Below are positions 19,648 to 29,409 of a DNA stretch of 34,266 nucleotides, piece after piece. Both the position numbers and the translations under genes were made by a program. Each line of letters starts with the position of its first letter. The stretch's first letter is position 1. Source of the stretch: Comamonadaceae bacterium (GTDB lineage: Bacteria > Pseudomonadota > Gammaproteobacteria > Burkholderiales > Burkholderiaceae_C); the NCBI GenBank assembly GCA_947458415.1, contig CANGZG010000002.1:1-34266 (forward strand), in the 5' to 3' direction. The notes beneath the pieces are model-generated. The model made no database searches. It saw nothing but the letters and a program-made list of their open reading frames with translations, and had not been told where the DNA came from.

Positions 19648-20883
19648 ATGAACAAACCTGAATTGCTTTCGCTAGACCTCGCATTGGAGAAGATTCTCCA
19701 TTTGTCGAATTCGACGCCCGAGGTTGAAACCGTGTCGACATTTGATGCCGACCGACGCGTGCTGGCAGAAGATGTTCACTCCGAAATTCAAGTGCCTGGA
19801 TTCGATAACTCTGCCATGGATGGGTATGCTTTTCGGTATGCAGATTTCCTTCAACACCAAGGCATGTTGCAAGCCGGCCAGCGAATTTCTGCCGGGCACT
19901 TCCCTGAGCCTTTGGTCGATGGCCATGCGGACAGAATATTCACCGGTGCACCAGTGCCTCAGGGCGCTGACACCGTTGTCATGCAAGAGGAATGTCAAGT
20001 TCAGGCTGATGGCCGAGTCCATGTTCGGTCTCAACCCAAATGGGGGCAATGTATTCGGTACAAAGGCGAGGACATCGCTTTGCATGCCCGCATACTTTCC
20101 AAAGGTGAATTGCTCAACCCCGCGGCTCTTGGCTTGGCTGCCAGCATCGGTCGCGCATCACTGACTGTTTTCAAACGACCCAAAGTGGCACTCTTTTCAA
20201 CCGGCGATGAATTGGTCATGCCGGGCGACAAGGCACCCGCAGACATGCCGCCTGGTTCTATTTACAACTCCAACCGTTTCTTTTTGAAAGCACTTCTCCA
20301 TCGAATGGGATGTGTGGTTTCTGATTTGGGCATATTGCCTGACGACTTGCAGCAAACCCGAACTGCATTTGCCGATGCTTGCCAAAACCACGATTTGATT
20401 TTGACCAGCGGCGGTGTCTCTGTCGGTGAGGAAGACCATGTGAAACCTGCCATCCAGTCATTGGGTGAGTTGCAGTTGTGGTCGCTGGCCATCAAGCCCG
20501 GAAAGCCTTTTGCTTACGGTCAACTGAATGTCAACCAAAAGAGAGCGCACTTTATCGGGTTGCCGGGCAATCCTGTGTCAAGTTTTGTCACTTTCTTGTT
20601 GTTGGCTCGCCCATTCATTTTGAACTTGCAAGGCGTTCAACAAACTGGCTTGGGGACCTATGCGTTGCGTGCCGACTTCGCTTGGCCCAAAGCCGATAAG
20701 CGCCGCGAGTTTTTGCGAGTCAAGCGCAACACTGCAGGTGGGTTAGATTTGTTTGAAAACCAAGGCTCTGGCGTATTGACCTCGGCCGTTTGGGCGGATG
20801 GTTTGGTTGACAATCCACCTGGAAATACCATTGCCCCCGGTGACACAGTCAGCTTTATTCCTTTTTTTGAATGCATGCCATGA
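19648..20883 (+). CDS. moeA: Molybdopterin molybdenumtransferase MoeA
   Basis: VPGFDNSAMDGYAFRYAD, RIFTGAPVPQGADTVVMQE, ALFSTGDELVMPG, IYNSNRFFLKALL, LTSGGVSVGEEDHVK, GLPGNPVSSFVTF. Confidence 0.95.
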   Translation: MNKPELLSLDLALEKILHLSNSTPEVETVSTFDADRRVLAEDVHSEIQVPGFDNSAMDGYAFRYADFLQHQGMLQAGQRISAGHFPEPLVDGHADRIFTGAPVPQGADTVVMQEECQVQADGRVHVRSQPKWGQCIRYKGEDIALHARILSKGELLNPAALGLAASIGRASLTVFKRPKVALFSTGDELVMPGDKAPADMPPGSIYNSNRFFLKALLHRMGCVVSDLGILPDDLQQTRTAFADACQNHDLILTSGGVSVGEEDHVKPAIQSLGELQLWSLAIKPGKPFAYGQLNVNQKRAHFIGLPGNPVSSFVTFLLLARPFILNLQGVQQTGLGTYALRADFAWPKADKRREFLRVKRNTAGGLDLFENQGSGVLTSAVWADGLVDNPPGNTIAPGDTVSFIPFFECMP

Positions 20884-21131
20884 AAATCACTGTTCGTTAT
20901 TTCGCCTCTGTGCGTGAGCACATTGGTTTGTCGCAAGAAACCATCGACACCCAAAGCATCGACTTGGCAGGCTTGAAAAACGAATTGATCGCTCGGGGTG
21001 AAAACTACAACCTGGGTTTATCTGACGGCAAAGCCATTCGCATGGCCATGAACCAAGCCGTGTGTGATGAATCCACTCGCTTGACCGACAACGCGGAAGT
21101 GGCTTTTTTCCCGCCGGTCACTGGTGGTTGA
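20880..21131 (+). CDS. moaD: Molybdopterin synthase sulfur carrier subunit MoaD
   Basis: MKITVRYFASVREHIGLSQE...AFFPPVTGG with C-terminal GG; ATGA overlap with moeA. Confidence 0.94.
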   Translation: MKITVRYFASVREHIGLSQETIDTQSIDLAGLKNELIARGENYNLGLSDGKAIRMAMNQAVCDESTRLTDNAEVAFFPPVTGG

Positions 21132-21619
21132 TGATGCGATTTGATGTATCGATACAAACCGAAGATTTCGACCTCAGCACGGAGGTGGCCTTGTTGCGGC
21201 AGGGTGACAAAGCGGTAGGTGCTGTTTGCAGTTTCATTGGTACGGTGCGTGACCGAAATGAAGGTGATGCGGTGTCGTCCCTTGAACTCGAACATTACCC
21301 TGGCATGACCGAAGCCTCTATTCACCAAATGGTCGATGAAGCCCGCAGTCGATTTGACATACAGAGTGCAAAAGTCATTCACCGGGTGGGTTTGCTCAAG
21401 CCGTTAGACCAAATTGTGTTGGTGGCGGTCACCTCTGCTCACCGCGGTCAAAGTTTCCAAGCCTGTGAGTTTTTGATGGACTACTTGAAAACACAAGCGC
21501 CATTTTGGAAAAAAGAGGCCACGCCTCAAGGCCACAGATGGGTAGATGCACGGGTGAGCGACGACATGGCACTCAAGCGCTGGGGCATCGACATCCAAAA
21601 CGCCAATACAGCCTTATAA
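21131..21619 (+). CDS. moaE: Molybdopterin synthase catalytic subunit MoaE
   Basis: VCSFIGTVRDRNEGDAVSSLELEHYPGMTEASI, HRVGLLKPLDQIVLVAVTSAHRGQSFQACEFLMDYLKTQAPFWKKE. Confidence 0.95.
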   Translation: MMRFDVSIQTEDFDLSTEVALLRQGDKAVGAVCSFIGTVRDRNEGDAVSSLELEHYPGMTEASIHQMVDEARSRFDIQSAKVIHRVGLLKPLDQIVLVAVTSAHRGQSFQACEFLMDYLKTQAPFWKKEATPQGHRWVDARVSDDMALKRWGIDIQNANTAL

Positions 21620-21633
21620 CCCTTTCGATTTAC

Positions 21634-21661
21634 ATTGAAAACAAGGGAAATCGCCGCAACT
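21634..21661 (+). promoter_or_regulatory. Possible heat-shock sigma-32-type promoter of clpB
   Basis: ATTGAAA (21634-21640), 13-nt spacer, CCGCAACT (21654-21661) compared with the CTTGAAA/CCCCATnT consensus. Confidence 0.35.
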
Positions 21662-21692
21662 ACCTGACCAGATACTCATCAACGAGGAAACC

Positions 21693-24317
21693 ATGCGGCT
21701 AGACAAATTAACCACCAAATTTCAAGAAGCGTTGTCGGACGCCCAGACTTTGGCGCTGGGCGCTGACCATGGCTACATTGAACCCGCGCACTTGGTGGTC
21801 GCCATGCTTCGGCAAGATGACGGTCCTCGTGCGATGTTGATGCGTTCCGGGGTCAACATCAACGGCTTGCTCAAAGACAGCGAAGAAGCCATGAGCAAAC
21901 TCCCTACCGTGCAAGGTCAAGAGCAAGTTCAAGTAGGCAGAGACTTGGTCACGTTGCTGCAAGCTGCGGAAAAGGACGCGATCAAGCGAGGCGATCAGTT
22001 CGTTGCCAGCGAGCTGTATTTTTTGGCCTTGTGTGATGCCAAGATTGATCTGGCCACCAAAGCCAAAGCACACGGTCTCAACAAACCCAGTCTCTTGAAA
22101 GCGATAGAAGCTGTCAGAGGCGGGGAGGCTGTGAAAACCGCTGACCCTGAAGGTCAACGTGAAACATTACAGAAGTACTGCCTGGACCTGACAGAGCGGG
22201 CCCGGTTGGGAAAACTGGACCCGGTGATTGGCCGTGATGACGAAATTCGCCGCGCGATTCAAGTGCTGCAGCGTCGCAGCAAAAACAACCCTGTGTTGAT
22301 AGGCGAACCCGGCGTCGGAAAAACCGCGATTGTGGAAGGCTTGGCGCAACGCATTGTGGCGGGTGAAGTCCCCGATTCGCTGAAAGGTAAACGCGTTTTG
22401 TCGCTGGACATGGCGTCATTGCTCGCAGGCGCGAAGTTCAGGGGTGAGTTCGAAGAAAGGCTCAAGAACGTACTGAGTGAGTTGGCCAAAGACGAGGGCA
22501 ATTCCATCGTCTTCATTGACGAGCTTCACACCATGGTGGGCGCTGGCAAAGCCGAAGGCGCAATGGACGCGGGCAACATGCTCAAACCTGCATTGGCTCG
22601 GGGTGAACTGCATTGTGTGGGCGCAACCACGTTGGACGAATACAGAAAATTCATTGAGAAAGACGCAGCGCTTGAGCGAAGATTCCAAAAGATCATCGTG
22701 GGTGAGCCCTCGGTGGAAGCCACGATCGCGATCTTGCGTGGCTTGCAAGAAAAATACGAAGTTCACCACGGCGTAGAAATCACCGACCCGGCGATCGTGG
22801 CGGCTGCTGAGTTGTCGCATCGTTACATCACAGACCGTTTTCTGCCGGACAAGGCCATCGATTTGATCGATGAAGCCGCAGCGAAAATCAAAATTGAAAT
22901 TGATTCAAAGCCTGAGGTCATGGACAAGCTTGACCGTCGATTGATACAACTGAAAATCGAGCGTGAAGCTGTTCGCAAGGAGCAGGACGAAGCCTCGCAA
23001 AAGCGCATGGCCATCATTGAAGAAGAAATCGTCAAGCTGCAATTGGAATATGCAGACTTGGAAGACATTTGGAAATCTGAAAAAGCCCAAGCGCAAGGTG
23101 GTGCCTTGCTGAAAGAAGAAATTGAGCGCTGCAAAATGCAGATGGAGGAATTCAAGCGCCAAGGTAACTTCAACAAAGTGGCTGAACTGCAATATGGCAA
23201 ATTGCCTGAGCTCGAAAAGCGCTTGAAAGAAGCCAACGCAAATGAGCAAAATTCATCGGCTCAGCCCCTGACTGCCAGGTTGCTCAGAACCCAAGTGGGT
23301 GCCGAAGAAATCGCCGAGGTCGTGGCCAGGGCCACGGGCATCCCGGTATCCAAATTGATGCAAGGCGAACGCGAAAAATTGCTTCGCATGGAAGACAGCT
23401 TGCATGAAAGCGTGGTGGGTCAAGACGAGGCCATCCAAGCCGTGGCCAATGCCATTCGACGCTCACGTGCCGGGCTCAGTGACCCTTCCAGACCCACAGG
23501 CTCTTTTCTCTTTTTGGGTCCGACTGGCGTGGGCAAAACAGAATTGTGCAAATCATTGGCCGGTTTTTTGTTTGACAGCGAAGACCATTTGATACGCATC
23601 GACATGAGTGAATTCATGGAGAAGCACTCGGTCAGCAAACTGATTGGTGCCCCGCCCGGGTATGTCGGGTACGACGAAGGTGGGTACTTGACCGAGTTGG
23701 TCAGGCGCAAACCTTACTGTGTCATCTTGATGGATGAAATTGAAAAAGCCCACCCAGATGTGTTCAATATTCTGTTGCAAGTGTTGGACGATGGCAGGCT
23801 GACTGATGGTCAAGGCAGGACGGTGGACTTCAAAAACACGGTCATCGTCATGACATCCAACATCGGCTCAAAGATCATTCAGTCCATGGTCAACAGAGAT
23901 TCAGCAGACATCAAAGACGCGGTGTTTGAAGAATTGAAAAACCACTTCCGACCGGAGTTCCTGAACCGCATCGATGAAACCGTGGTGTTCCATTCGTTGA
24001 GCGCACAGCACATTGAGAAGATCGCAGGGATTCAGTTGCATGCCTTGAGCGATCGACTCGCACGCATCGACCTGCATTTGGATGTGTCAGAGGCGGCTTT
24101 GCTGGAATTGGCAAAGGTCGGTTTTGACCCCATTTTCGGTGCTCGTCCTTTGAAGCGAGCCATACAGCAACGCATTGAAAATCCATTGTCTAAATTGCTG
24201 CTTGAAGGCAAATTTTTACCTGGTGTGATGGTATCGGTGAATGTGGATCCGATCCGCGCGCCCGGTGAGTTCACATTCACCTCTCTGGCCAAGCCATCTG
24301 ATCAGCTGGCCACCTGA
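21693..24317 (+). CDS. clpB: ATP-dependent chaperone ClpB
   Basis: [23 protein letters not shown], Walker [20 protein letters not shown] and [16 protein letters not shown]-domain coiled coil, [13 protein letters not shown]. Confidence 0.97.
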   Translation: MRLDKLTTKFQEALSDAQTLALGADHGYIEPAHLVVAMLRQDDGPRAMLMRSGVNINGLLKDSEEAMSKLPTVQGQEQVQVGRDLVTLLQAAEKDAIKRGDQFVASELYFLALCDAKIDLATKAKAHGLNKPSLLKAIEAVRGGEAVKTADPEGQRETLQKYCLDLTERARLGKLDPVIGRDDEIRRAIQVLQRRSKNNPVLIGEPGVGKTAIVEGLAQRIVAGEVPDSLKGKRVLSLDMASLLAGAKFRGEFEERLKNVLSELAKDEGNSIVFIDELHTMVGAGKAEGAMDAGNMLKPALARGELHCVGATTLDEYRKFIEKDAALERRFQKIIVGEPSVEATIAILRGLQEKYEVHHGVEITDPAIVAAAELSHRYITDRFLPDKAIDLIDEAAAKIKIEIDSKPEVMDKLDRRLIQLKIEREAVRKEQDEASQKRMAIIEEEIVKLQLEYADLEDIWKSEKAQAQGGALLKEEIERCKMQMEEFKRQGNFNKVAELQYGKLPELEKRLKEANANEQNSSAQPLTARLLRTQVGAEEIAEVVARATGIPVSKLMQGEREKLLRMEDSLHESVVGQDEAIQAVANAIRRSRAGLSDPSRPTGSFLFLGPTGVGKTELCKSLAGFLFDSEDHLIRIDMSEFMEKHSVSKLIGAPPGYVGYDEGGYLTELVRRKPYCVILMDEIEKAHPDVFNILLQVLDDGRLTDGQGRTVDFKNTVIVMTSNIGSKIIQSMVNRDSADIKDAVFEELKNHFRPEFLNRIDETVVFHSLSAQHIEKIAGIQLHALSDRLARIDLHLDVSEAALLELAKVGFDPIFGARPLKRAIQQRIENPLSKLLLEGKFLPGVMVSVNVDPIRAPGEFTFTSLAKPSDQLAT

Positions 24318-24320
24318 ATG

Positions 24321-24348
24321 AAAAAAAGGGCCGCGATGCGGCCCTTTT
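24321..24348. terminator. Bidirectional intrinsic terminator between convergent clpB and SWIB gene
   Basis: AAAAAAA GGGCCGC GAT GCGGCCC TTTT. Confidence 0.9.
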
Positions 24349-24370
24349 GTTTGAAACAAGCGCTGAGGTA

Positions 24371-24844
24371 TCAGTGCAAGTGTTTGCCAATCAAACTGGC
24401 CAACTCAAACATGGTGACTTGCGCTTTGCCAAACACGGCTTTGAGCTTGTCGTCTGCATTGATGTTGCGTTTGTTGACTTTGTCTTGCAAATTGTGTTTC
24501 TTGATGTAGACCCACATTTTGCTGACCACCTCTGTGCGAGGCATGGGGCTTGAACCAATCACAGCAGCCAATGCGGCGCTGGGGGTCAGTGGCTTCATGA
24601 AAGCTGCGTTAGGGGTGCGCTTTTTTGCAGGTGCTTTCTTGGCTGCGGGCTTTTTAGCGGCCGCTTTTTTGGCAGGGGCTTTCTTCGCTGCTGCTTTTTT
24701 GGCAGGGGCTTTTTTAGCCGGTGCTTTTTTCGCTACCACTTTTTTTGCGGGCGCTTTTTTGGCTGCAGGTTTTTTGGCTGCGGCTTTTTTAGCGGGGGAT
24801 TTTTTTGCAGCGGTTTTTTTAGCCGCTTTCTTTGCAGTTGCCAT
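24371..24844 (-). CDS. Histone H1-like Lys/Ala-rich tail fused to a SWIB/MDM2 domain
   Basis: [35 protein letters not shown]... then [76 protein letters not shown] (SWIB). Internal ATG at 24844 chosen over 24937. Confidence 0.93.
   Translation of the reverse strand: MATAKKAAKKTAAKKSPAKKAAAKKPAAKKAPAKKVVAKKAPAKKAPAKKAAAKKAPAKKAAAKKPAAKKAPAKKRTPNAAFMKPLTPSAALAAVIGSSPMPRTEVVSKMWVYIKKHNLQDKVNKRNINADDKLKAVFGKAQVTMFELASLIGKHLH
24630..24840. repeat. Degenerate tandem repeat encoding (K)[11 protein letters not shown] units
   Basis: Repeated blocks of the form GCTTTTTTGGCaGGGGCTTTTTTnGC, i.e. A/T tracts alternating with GC-rich Ala/Pro codons. Confidence 0.85.
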
Positions 24845-25183
24845 TTTCATTTTCCTTCTAGAAGTGATTGAAAAGCCGCCAAGTTTTTTTGTTTTTGTCG
24901 GCTCCCTATATCCTAAGGTAGAAAATTGATTTTTCATAGCAAAAATCGGGTTTTCTCCTCTGAAATCTCATTTTGTATGCATCAGGCCAAGCACATCGCC
25001 GCAGGCGTGGTTTCCGCTCATCGCGCCGTGGCGTCACGCTTAAGTGCAATGGACGAAATTATTTTTCATATTGCAAAATTTTATTCGTCGGCGACCCTTC
25101 AAATTCCATGAAATTGTTCAGTTTTTCTCGGAGAGCTTTTAAGAAACAGATATAACTTATTGATTTATAAGGATAAATATAAA

Positions 25184-25227
25184 TTCATCTATAAGACACA
25201 AGATTGAAATTATGTCTTATATAAGAC
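25184..25227. promoter_or_regulatory. Candidate tandem operator upstream of aceA
   Basis: Perfect 14-bp palindrome GTCTTATATAAGAC (25214-25227) and a degenerate copy TTCATCTATAAGAC (25184-25197) 30 bp upstream. Confidence 0.6.
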
Positions 25228-25297
25228 TTAGAATATCTCCACGTTTGCTGGGAATGCCTGGCAAATCCCATGAATCTCAACACGCTGGAGCAATGAA

Positions 25298-26620
25298 ATG
25301 TCAAAAAATCCGATGAATCGCCAACAACAAATCGCCGAAATCGAGAAAGACTGGGCCAACAACCCGCGTTGGAAAGGTGTCAAGCGTGGTTACACCGCAG
25401 AAGACGTGGTTCGTTTGCGTGGCAGCATGCACATTGAACATACCTTGGCCAAGCGTGGGGCTGAAAAGCTCTGGGACAAGATCAATGGCGGCTCTAAAAA
25501 GGGCTATGTCAATGCGTTTGGCGCCATCAGTGCTGGCCAAGCCATGCAGCAGGCCAAGGCGGGTTTGGAAGCGGTGTACCTGTCCGGGTGGCAGGTAGCG
25601 GCCGATGGCAACACGTCTGAAACCATGTACCCGGACCAGTCTTTGTATGCCTACGACTCCGTGCCCACGATGGTTCGTCGCATCAACAACACGTTCAAGC
25701 GTGCGGATGAAATCCAATGGGGCAGGGGCATTGAGCCCGGGCACAAAGATTTCATCGATTACTTTTTACCCATTGTGGCAGACGCAGAGGCTGGTTTTGG
25801 TGGCGTGCTCAATGCGTTTGAATTGATGAAAAACATGATTGCGTCGGGCGCAGCAGGTGTGCATTTCGAAGACCAGCTGGCTGCTGTCAAAAAATGCGGC
25901 CACATGGGTGGCAAGGTGCTGGTGCCAACCCAAGAAGCGTGTGAAAAATTGATCGCAGCGCGTTTCGCAGCCGATGTCATGGGCGTGCCAACCATCGTGC
26001 TTGCCCGCACCGACGCCGAAGCCGCCAACCTGATCACCTCTGACCACGATGCGAACGACAAACCTTTCTTGACTGGCGAGCGTACCCAAGAAGGTTTTTA
26101 CCGTGTCAAAAACGGTTTGGAGCAAGCGATCAGCCGAGGTGTGGCTTATGCGCCCTATGCCGATTTGGTGTGGTGCGAAACCGGCGTGCCAGACATTGGG
26201 TTTGCACGTGAATTTGCCCAAGCTGTTCATGCCGCTTGCCCCGGCAAATTGCTGTCTTACAACTGCTCGCCCTCGTTCAATTGGAAGAAAAATTTGAATG
26301 ACAAACAAATCGCTTCTTTCCAAGAAGATTTGTCAGCGCTGGGCTACAAGTACCAGTTCATCACATTGGCCGGTATCCACATCAATTGGTTCAACACCTT
26401 CCAATTCGCCCACGCGTATGCCAATGGTGAAGGCATGAAGCACTATGTGAACATGGTCCAAGAGCCTGAATTTGCCGCGCGTGAGCAAGGCTATACCTTT
26501 GTGTCGCACCAGCAAGAGGTGGGTGCAGGTTATTTTGATGATGTGACCACCGTGATTCAAGGCGGCTCATCCAGTGTGAAAGCATTGGCAGGCTCCACCG
26601 AAGAAGAGCAGTTCCACTGA
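25298..26620 (+). CDS. aceA: Isocitrate lyase
   Basis: [36 protein letters not shown], catalytic motif [47 protein letters not shown]. Confidence 0.97.
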   Translation: MSKNPMNRQQQIAEIEKDWANNPRWKGVKRGYTAEDVVRLRGSMHIEHTLAKRGAEKLWDKINGGSKKGYVNAFGAISAGQAMQQAKAGLEAVYLSGWQVAADGNTSETMYPDQSLYAYDSVPTMVRRINNTFKRADEIQWGRGIEPGHKDFIDYFLPIVADAEAGFGGVLNAFELMKNMIASGAAGVHFEDQLAAVKKCGHMGGKVLVPTQEACEKLIAARFAADVMGVPTIVLARTDAEAANLITSDHDANDKPFLTGERTQEGFYRVKNGLEQAISRGVAYAPYADLVWCETGVPDIGFAREFAQAVHAACPGKLLSYNCSPSFNWKKNLNDKQIASFQEDLSALGYKYQFITLAGIHINWFNTFQFAHAYANGEGMKHYVNMVQEPEFAAREQGYTFVSHQQEVGAGYFDDVTTVIQGGSSSVKALAGSTEEEQFH

Positions 26621-26637
26621 TCTTTTGCACTTGCGCA

Positions 26638-26663
26638 AGCCCGGCTTAGGCCGGGTTTTTTTA
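26638..26663 (+). terminator. Intrinsic terminator after aceA
   Basis: AG CCCGGC TTAG GCCGGG TTTTTTT. Confidence 0.9.
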
Positions 26664-26701
26664 TGGGAAAATCAATAAGTTGTCAGGTTTTCTGCATCGT
26701 T

Positions 26702-26732
26702 GGCGCGGCTTTTCCCGCGCCTTTTACTTTTT
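26702..26732 (+). terminator. Second terminator/attenuator-like hairpin in the thrS 5' region
   Basis: GGCGCGG (26702-26708) CTTTTC CCGCGCC (26715-26721) TTTTACTTTTT, ending about 11 nt before the chosen thrS ATG. Confidence 0.6.
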
Positions 26733-26743
26733 CATTGAGACAC

Positions 26744-28651
26744 ATGGTTCAAATCACCTTACCCGATGGTTCGTTGCGCGAGTATCCCAGTCCTGTGACC
26801 GTGGCAGAAGTGGCGGCATCCATTGGTGCCGGTTTGGCCAAAGCCGCTTTGGGCGGCAAAGTTGATGGTCAATTGGTTGACACCTCTTTCATGCTGACCC
26901 AAAACGCCAAGTTGTCGATCATCACCGCCAAGGAGGCCGATGGCCTCGAGTTGATCCGGCATTCAACCGCGCATTTGCTGGCGTATGCGGTGAAGTCTTT
27001 GTTTCCCCAAGCGCAAGTCACCATTGGGCCAGTGATTGAAAACGGGTTCTATTACGACTTTTCTTTTGAACGCCCCTTCACGCCAGACGATTTGACGGCG
27101 ATCGAAAAACGCATGTCTGAACTGGCCAACAAAGACGAGCTGGTTGTTCGCCGAGTCCTTCCGCGCGATGAAGCGGTGGCCTATTTCAAATCTTTGGGTG
27201 AGCACTACAAAGCAGAAATCATCCAAAGCATTCCTGCCAACGAAGATGTCAGCCTGTACCGCGAAGGCGAATTTGAAGACTTGTGCCGTGGCCCCCACGT
27301 GCCAAGCACGGGCAAACTCAAGCATTTCAAATTAATGAAAGTTGCTGGCGCTTACTGGCGAGGTGACAGCAAAAATGAAATGCTGCAGCGAATCTATGGC
27401 ACCGCTTGGGCCAGCAAAGAAGATTTACAACTGTATTTAACCCAACTCGAAGAAGCTGAAAAAAGAGATCACCGCAAACTCGGGCGTGAACTCGATTTGT
27501 TTCACATCGATGAGCACTCGCCTGGCACCGTGTTCTGGCACCCCAAAGGTTGGACGCTTTGGCAAGAGGTAGAGCAATACATGCGTCAGGTTTATCGCCA
27601 AAATGGGTACCAAGAAGTCAAAGCGCCTCAAATATTGGACCAAGGTTTGTGGGAGAAAACCGGCCACTGGGACAAATACCGCGAAAACATGTTTGTCACG
27701 GAGTCTGAAAAACGAGACTTTGCGCTCAAACCGATGAACTGCCCGGGTCACATCATCATTTACAACCAAGGCATCAAAAGCTACCGCGACCTGCCTTTGC
27801 GTTTGGGTGAGTTTGGTCAATGCCACCGCAATGAGCCTTCCGGTGGCCTTCACGGCATCATGCGCGTACGTGCATTCACCCAAGACGACGGACATATTTT
27901 TTGTACCGAAGAACAAATCCAGTCAGAAGTGATCGCGTTCACCACTTTGCTGCAAAAGGTCTACAAAGATTTCGGCTTCAACGACATCATTTACAAGCTG
28001 TCTACCCGACCCGAAAAGAGAATTGGAACAGAGGAAAGTTGGGACCGCGCAGAAAATGCTTTGGCAGAAGGCTTGAAGGCTTCAGGTTGTCAATTTGAGT
28101 ATTTGCCGGGTGAGGGCGCTTTTTATGGCCCCAAAATCGAATACACGCTCAAAGACGCCATCGGCCGAGAATGGCAGTGCGGCACGATTCAAGTCGACCC
28201 CAATATGCCTGAGCGCTTGGACGCGGCTTATGTGGGTGAGGATGGTGCCCGCCACCGCCCGATCATGCTTCACCGGGCCATCGTTGGCAGTTTGGAGCGG
28301 TTCATCGGGATTTTGATTGAACAGCATGCCGGCGCCTTACCGGTTTGGCTGGCGCCATTGCAGGTGGCTGTGCTCAATATCACCGATGCGCAGGCCGAAT
28401 ATGCCCTCAGTGTCGTGAAAAAACTGAAAAATCAAGGGTTTAGAGTGGTTTATGACCTCCGAAACGAGAAAATCACGTATAAAATACGAGAGCATTCAAT
28501 GCAAAAGCTGCCGTATATCCTCGTCATGGGTGACAAGGAGATGGCAGCAGGTACCGTCGCAGTTCGTGCCCGAGGCAATACCGACCTCGGGGTCATGACA
28601 CTGGAAGCTTTCTCCCAAAAGTTAGCCTCTGACATTGACTCCAAGCACTGA
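26744..28651 (+). CDS. thrS: Threonyl-tRNA synthetase
   Basis: [28 protein letters not shown] (TGS domain), [54 protein letters not shown]. Start moved from 26663 to 26744. Confidence 0.96.
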   Translation: MVQITLPDGSLREYPSPVTVAEVAASIGAGLAKAALGGKVDGQLVDTSFMLTQNAKLSIITAKEADGLELIRHSTAHLLAYAVKSLFPQAQVTIGPVIENGFYYDFSFERPFTPDDLTAIEKRMSELANKDELVVRRVLPRDEAVAYFKSLGEHYKAEIIQSIPANEDVSLYREGEFEDLCRGPHVPSTGKLKHFKLMKVAGAYWRGDSKNEMLQRIYGTAWASKEDLQLYLTQLEEAEKRDHRKLGRELDLFHIDEHSPGTVFWHPKGWTLWQEVEQYMRQVYRQNGYQEVKAPQILDQGLWEKTGHWDKYRENMFVTESEKRDFALKPMNCPGHIIIYNQGIKSYRDLPLRLGEFGQCHRNEPSGGLHGIMRVRAFTQDDGHIFCTEEQIQSEVIAFTTLLQKVYKDFGFNDIIYKLSTRPEKRIGTEESWDRAENALAEGLKASGCQFEYLPGEGAFYGPKIEYTLKDAIGREWQCGTIQVDPNMPERLDAAYVGEDGARHRPIMLHRAIVGSLERFIGILIEQHAGALPVWLAPLQVAVLNITDAQAEYALSVVKKLKNQGFRVVYDLRNEKITYKIREHSMQKLPYILVMGDKEMAAGTVAVRARGNTDLGVMTLEAFSQKLASDIDSKH

Positions 28652-28723
28652 CATGGTCATTGGCTGGCGTCAACTGCACGGTGTGTCTGCTGATTTATCA
28701 GTGTTTTTTTGAAGGATTGAACC

Positions 28724-29323
28724 ATCGCTACTGAATTTCGCGATCGCCGTCAACGCGAGGAACGCAAACACCGCCTTAATCGGGAAATCATGGCTCCCGA
28801 AGTCCGCGTCAGCGGCCCGAATAACGAAGCCATCGGCATTTTGAGTCTTGCTGAAGCCCTGCGAATGGCGGGGGAACTGGATGTAGATCTGGTTGAAATT
28901 TCACCGACCGCTGTGCCACCGGTTTGCAGGTTGATGGATTACGGCAAATTCAAGTACCAAGAGCAGAAAAAAGCAGCTGAAGCCAAGTCCAAACAAAAAG
29001 TGATCGAGGTCAAGGAAATCAAATTCCGCCCTGGCACAGACGATGGTGACTACAACATCAAGTTGAGGAACATCAAGCGGTTTTTGGATGACGGTGACAA
29101 ATGCAAAATCACCTTGCGGTTCAGGGGCAGAGAAATCACCCACCAAGAAATCGGCATGGCGTTGTTGCAAAGAATTCGGGATGAACTGGCTGACCTGATC
29201 GTGGTTGAGCAGTTCCCCAAACTGGAAGGTCGGCAAATGGTCATGATGATCGCGCCGGGCAAGAAAAAACCGGGTAGCGTAGCCAAACCCGCCGCTGAAA
29301 CTGCGCAAGCAGCTGCAGCGTAA
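28724..29323 (+). CDS. infC: Translation initiation factor IF-3, probable non-canonical ATC start
   Basis: From ATC at 28724: (I)[45 protein letters not shown]...[30 protein letters not shown]. In-frame TGA at 28718-28720; AGGA 7 nt upstream of the ATC. Confidence 0.88.
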   Translation: MATEFRDRRQREERKHRLNREIMAPEVRVSGPNNEAIGILSLAEALRMAGELDVDLVEISPTAVPPVCRLMDYGKFKYQEQKKAAEAKSKQKVIEVKEIKFRPGTDDGDYNIKLRNIKRFLDDGDKCKITLRFRGREITHQEIGMALLQRIRDELADLIVVEQFPKLEGRQMVMMIAPGKKKPGSVAKPAAETAQAAAA

Positions 29324-29339
29324 AAGGCCACGCAAACAA

Positions 29340-29390
29340 GTGTCTCGGGGCTAACAAGTCTGCGTCAGGTTCGCAGCGCCTCACGAGCAC
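29340..29390 (+). promoter_or_regulatory. Nested RNA hairpin in the infC-rpmI intergenic region
   Basis: GTG/CAC (29340-42/29388-90), CTCG/CGAG (29344-47/29384-87), GGC/GCC (29349-51/29378-80), CTGCG/CGCAG (29360-64/29372-76). Confidence 0.45.
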
Positions 29391-29409
29391 CACAAACAGG
29401 AGCATCTAA

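Noticed and set aside
22823-23249. Minus-strand ORFs (137 and 114 aa) inside clpB
   Set aside because: Antisense to the conserved ClpB middle domain; composition reflects Glu/Lys-rich coiled-coil codons read backwards.
24519-24929. Forward-strand 136-aa ORF rich in [13 protein letters not shown], resembling a membrane protein
   Set aside because: It is the antisense of the [12 protein letters not shown] repeat; the hydrophobic pattern is a codon artefact and the minus-strand SWIB/H1 gene is clearly the real one.
24926-25155. Small ORFs (60-61 aa) between the SWIB gene and aceA
   Set aside because: No recognizable motif, overlapping alternative frames, low support; treated as intergenic regulatory DNA.
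26663-26743. Upstream in-frame extension of thrS ([27 protein letters not shown])
   Set aside because: It overlaps the terminator-like hairpin and is not part of the conserved TGS N-terminus; MVQITLPDG at 26744 is the better start.
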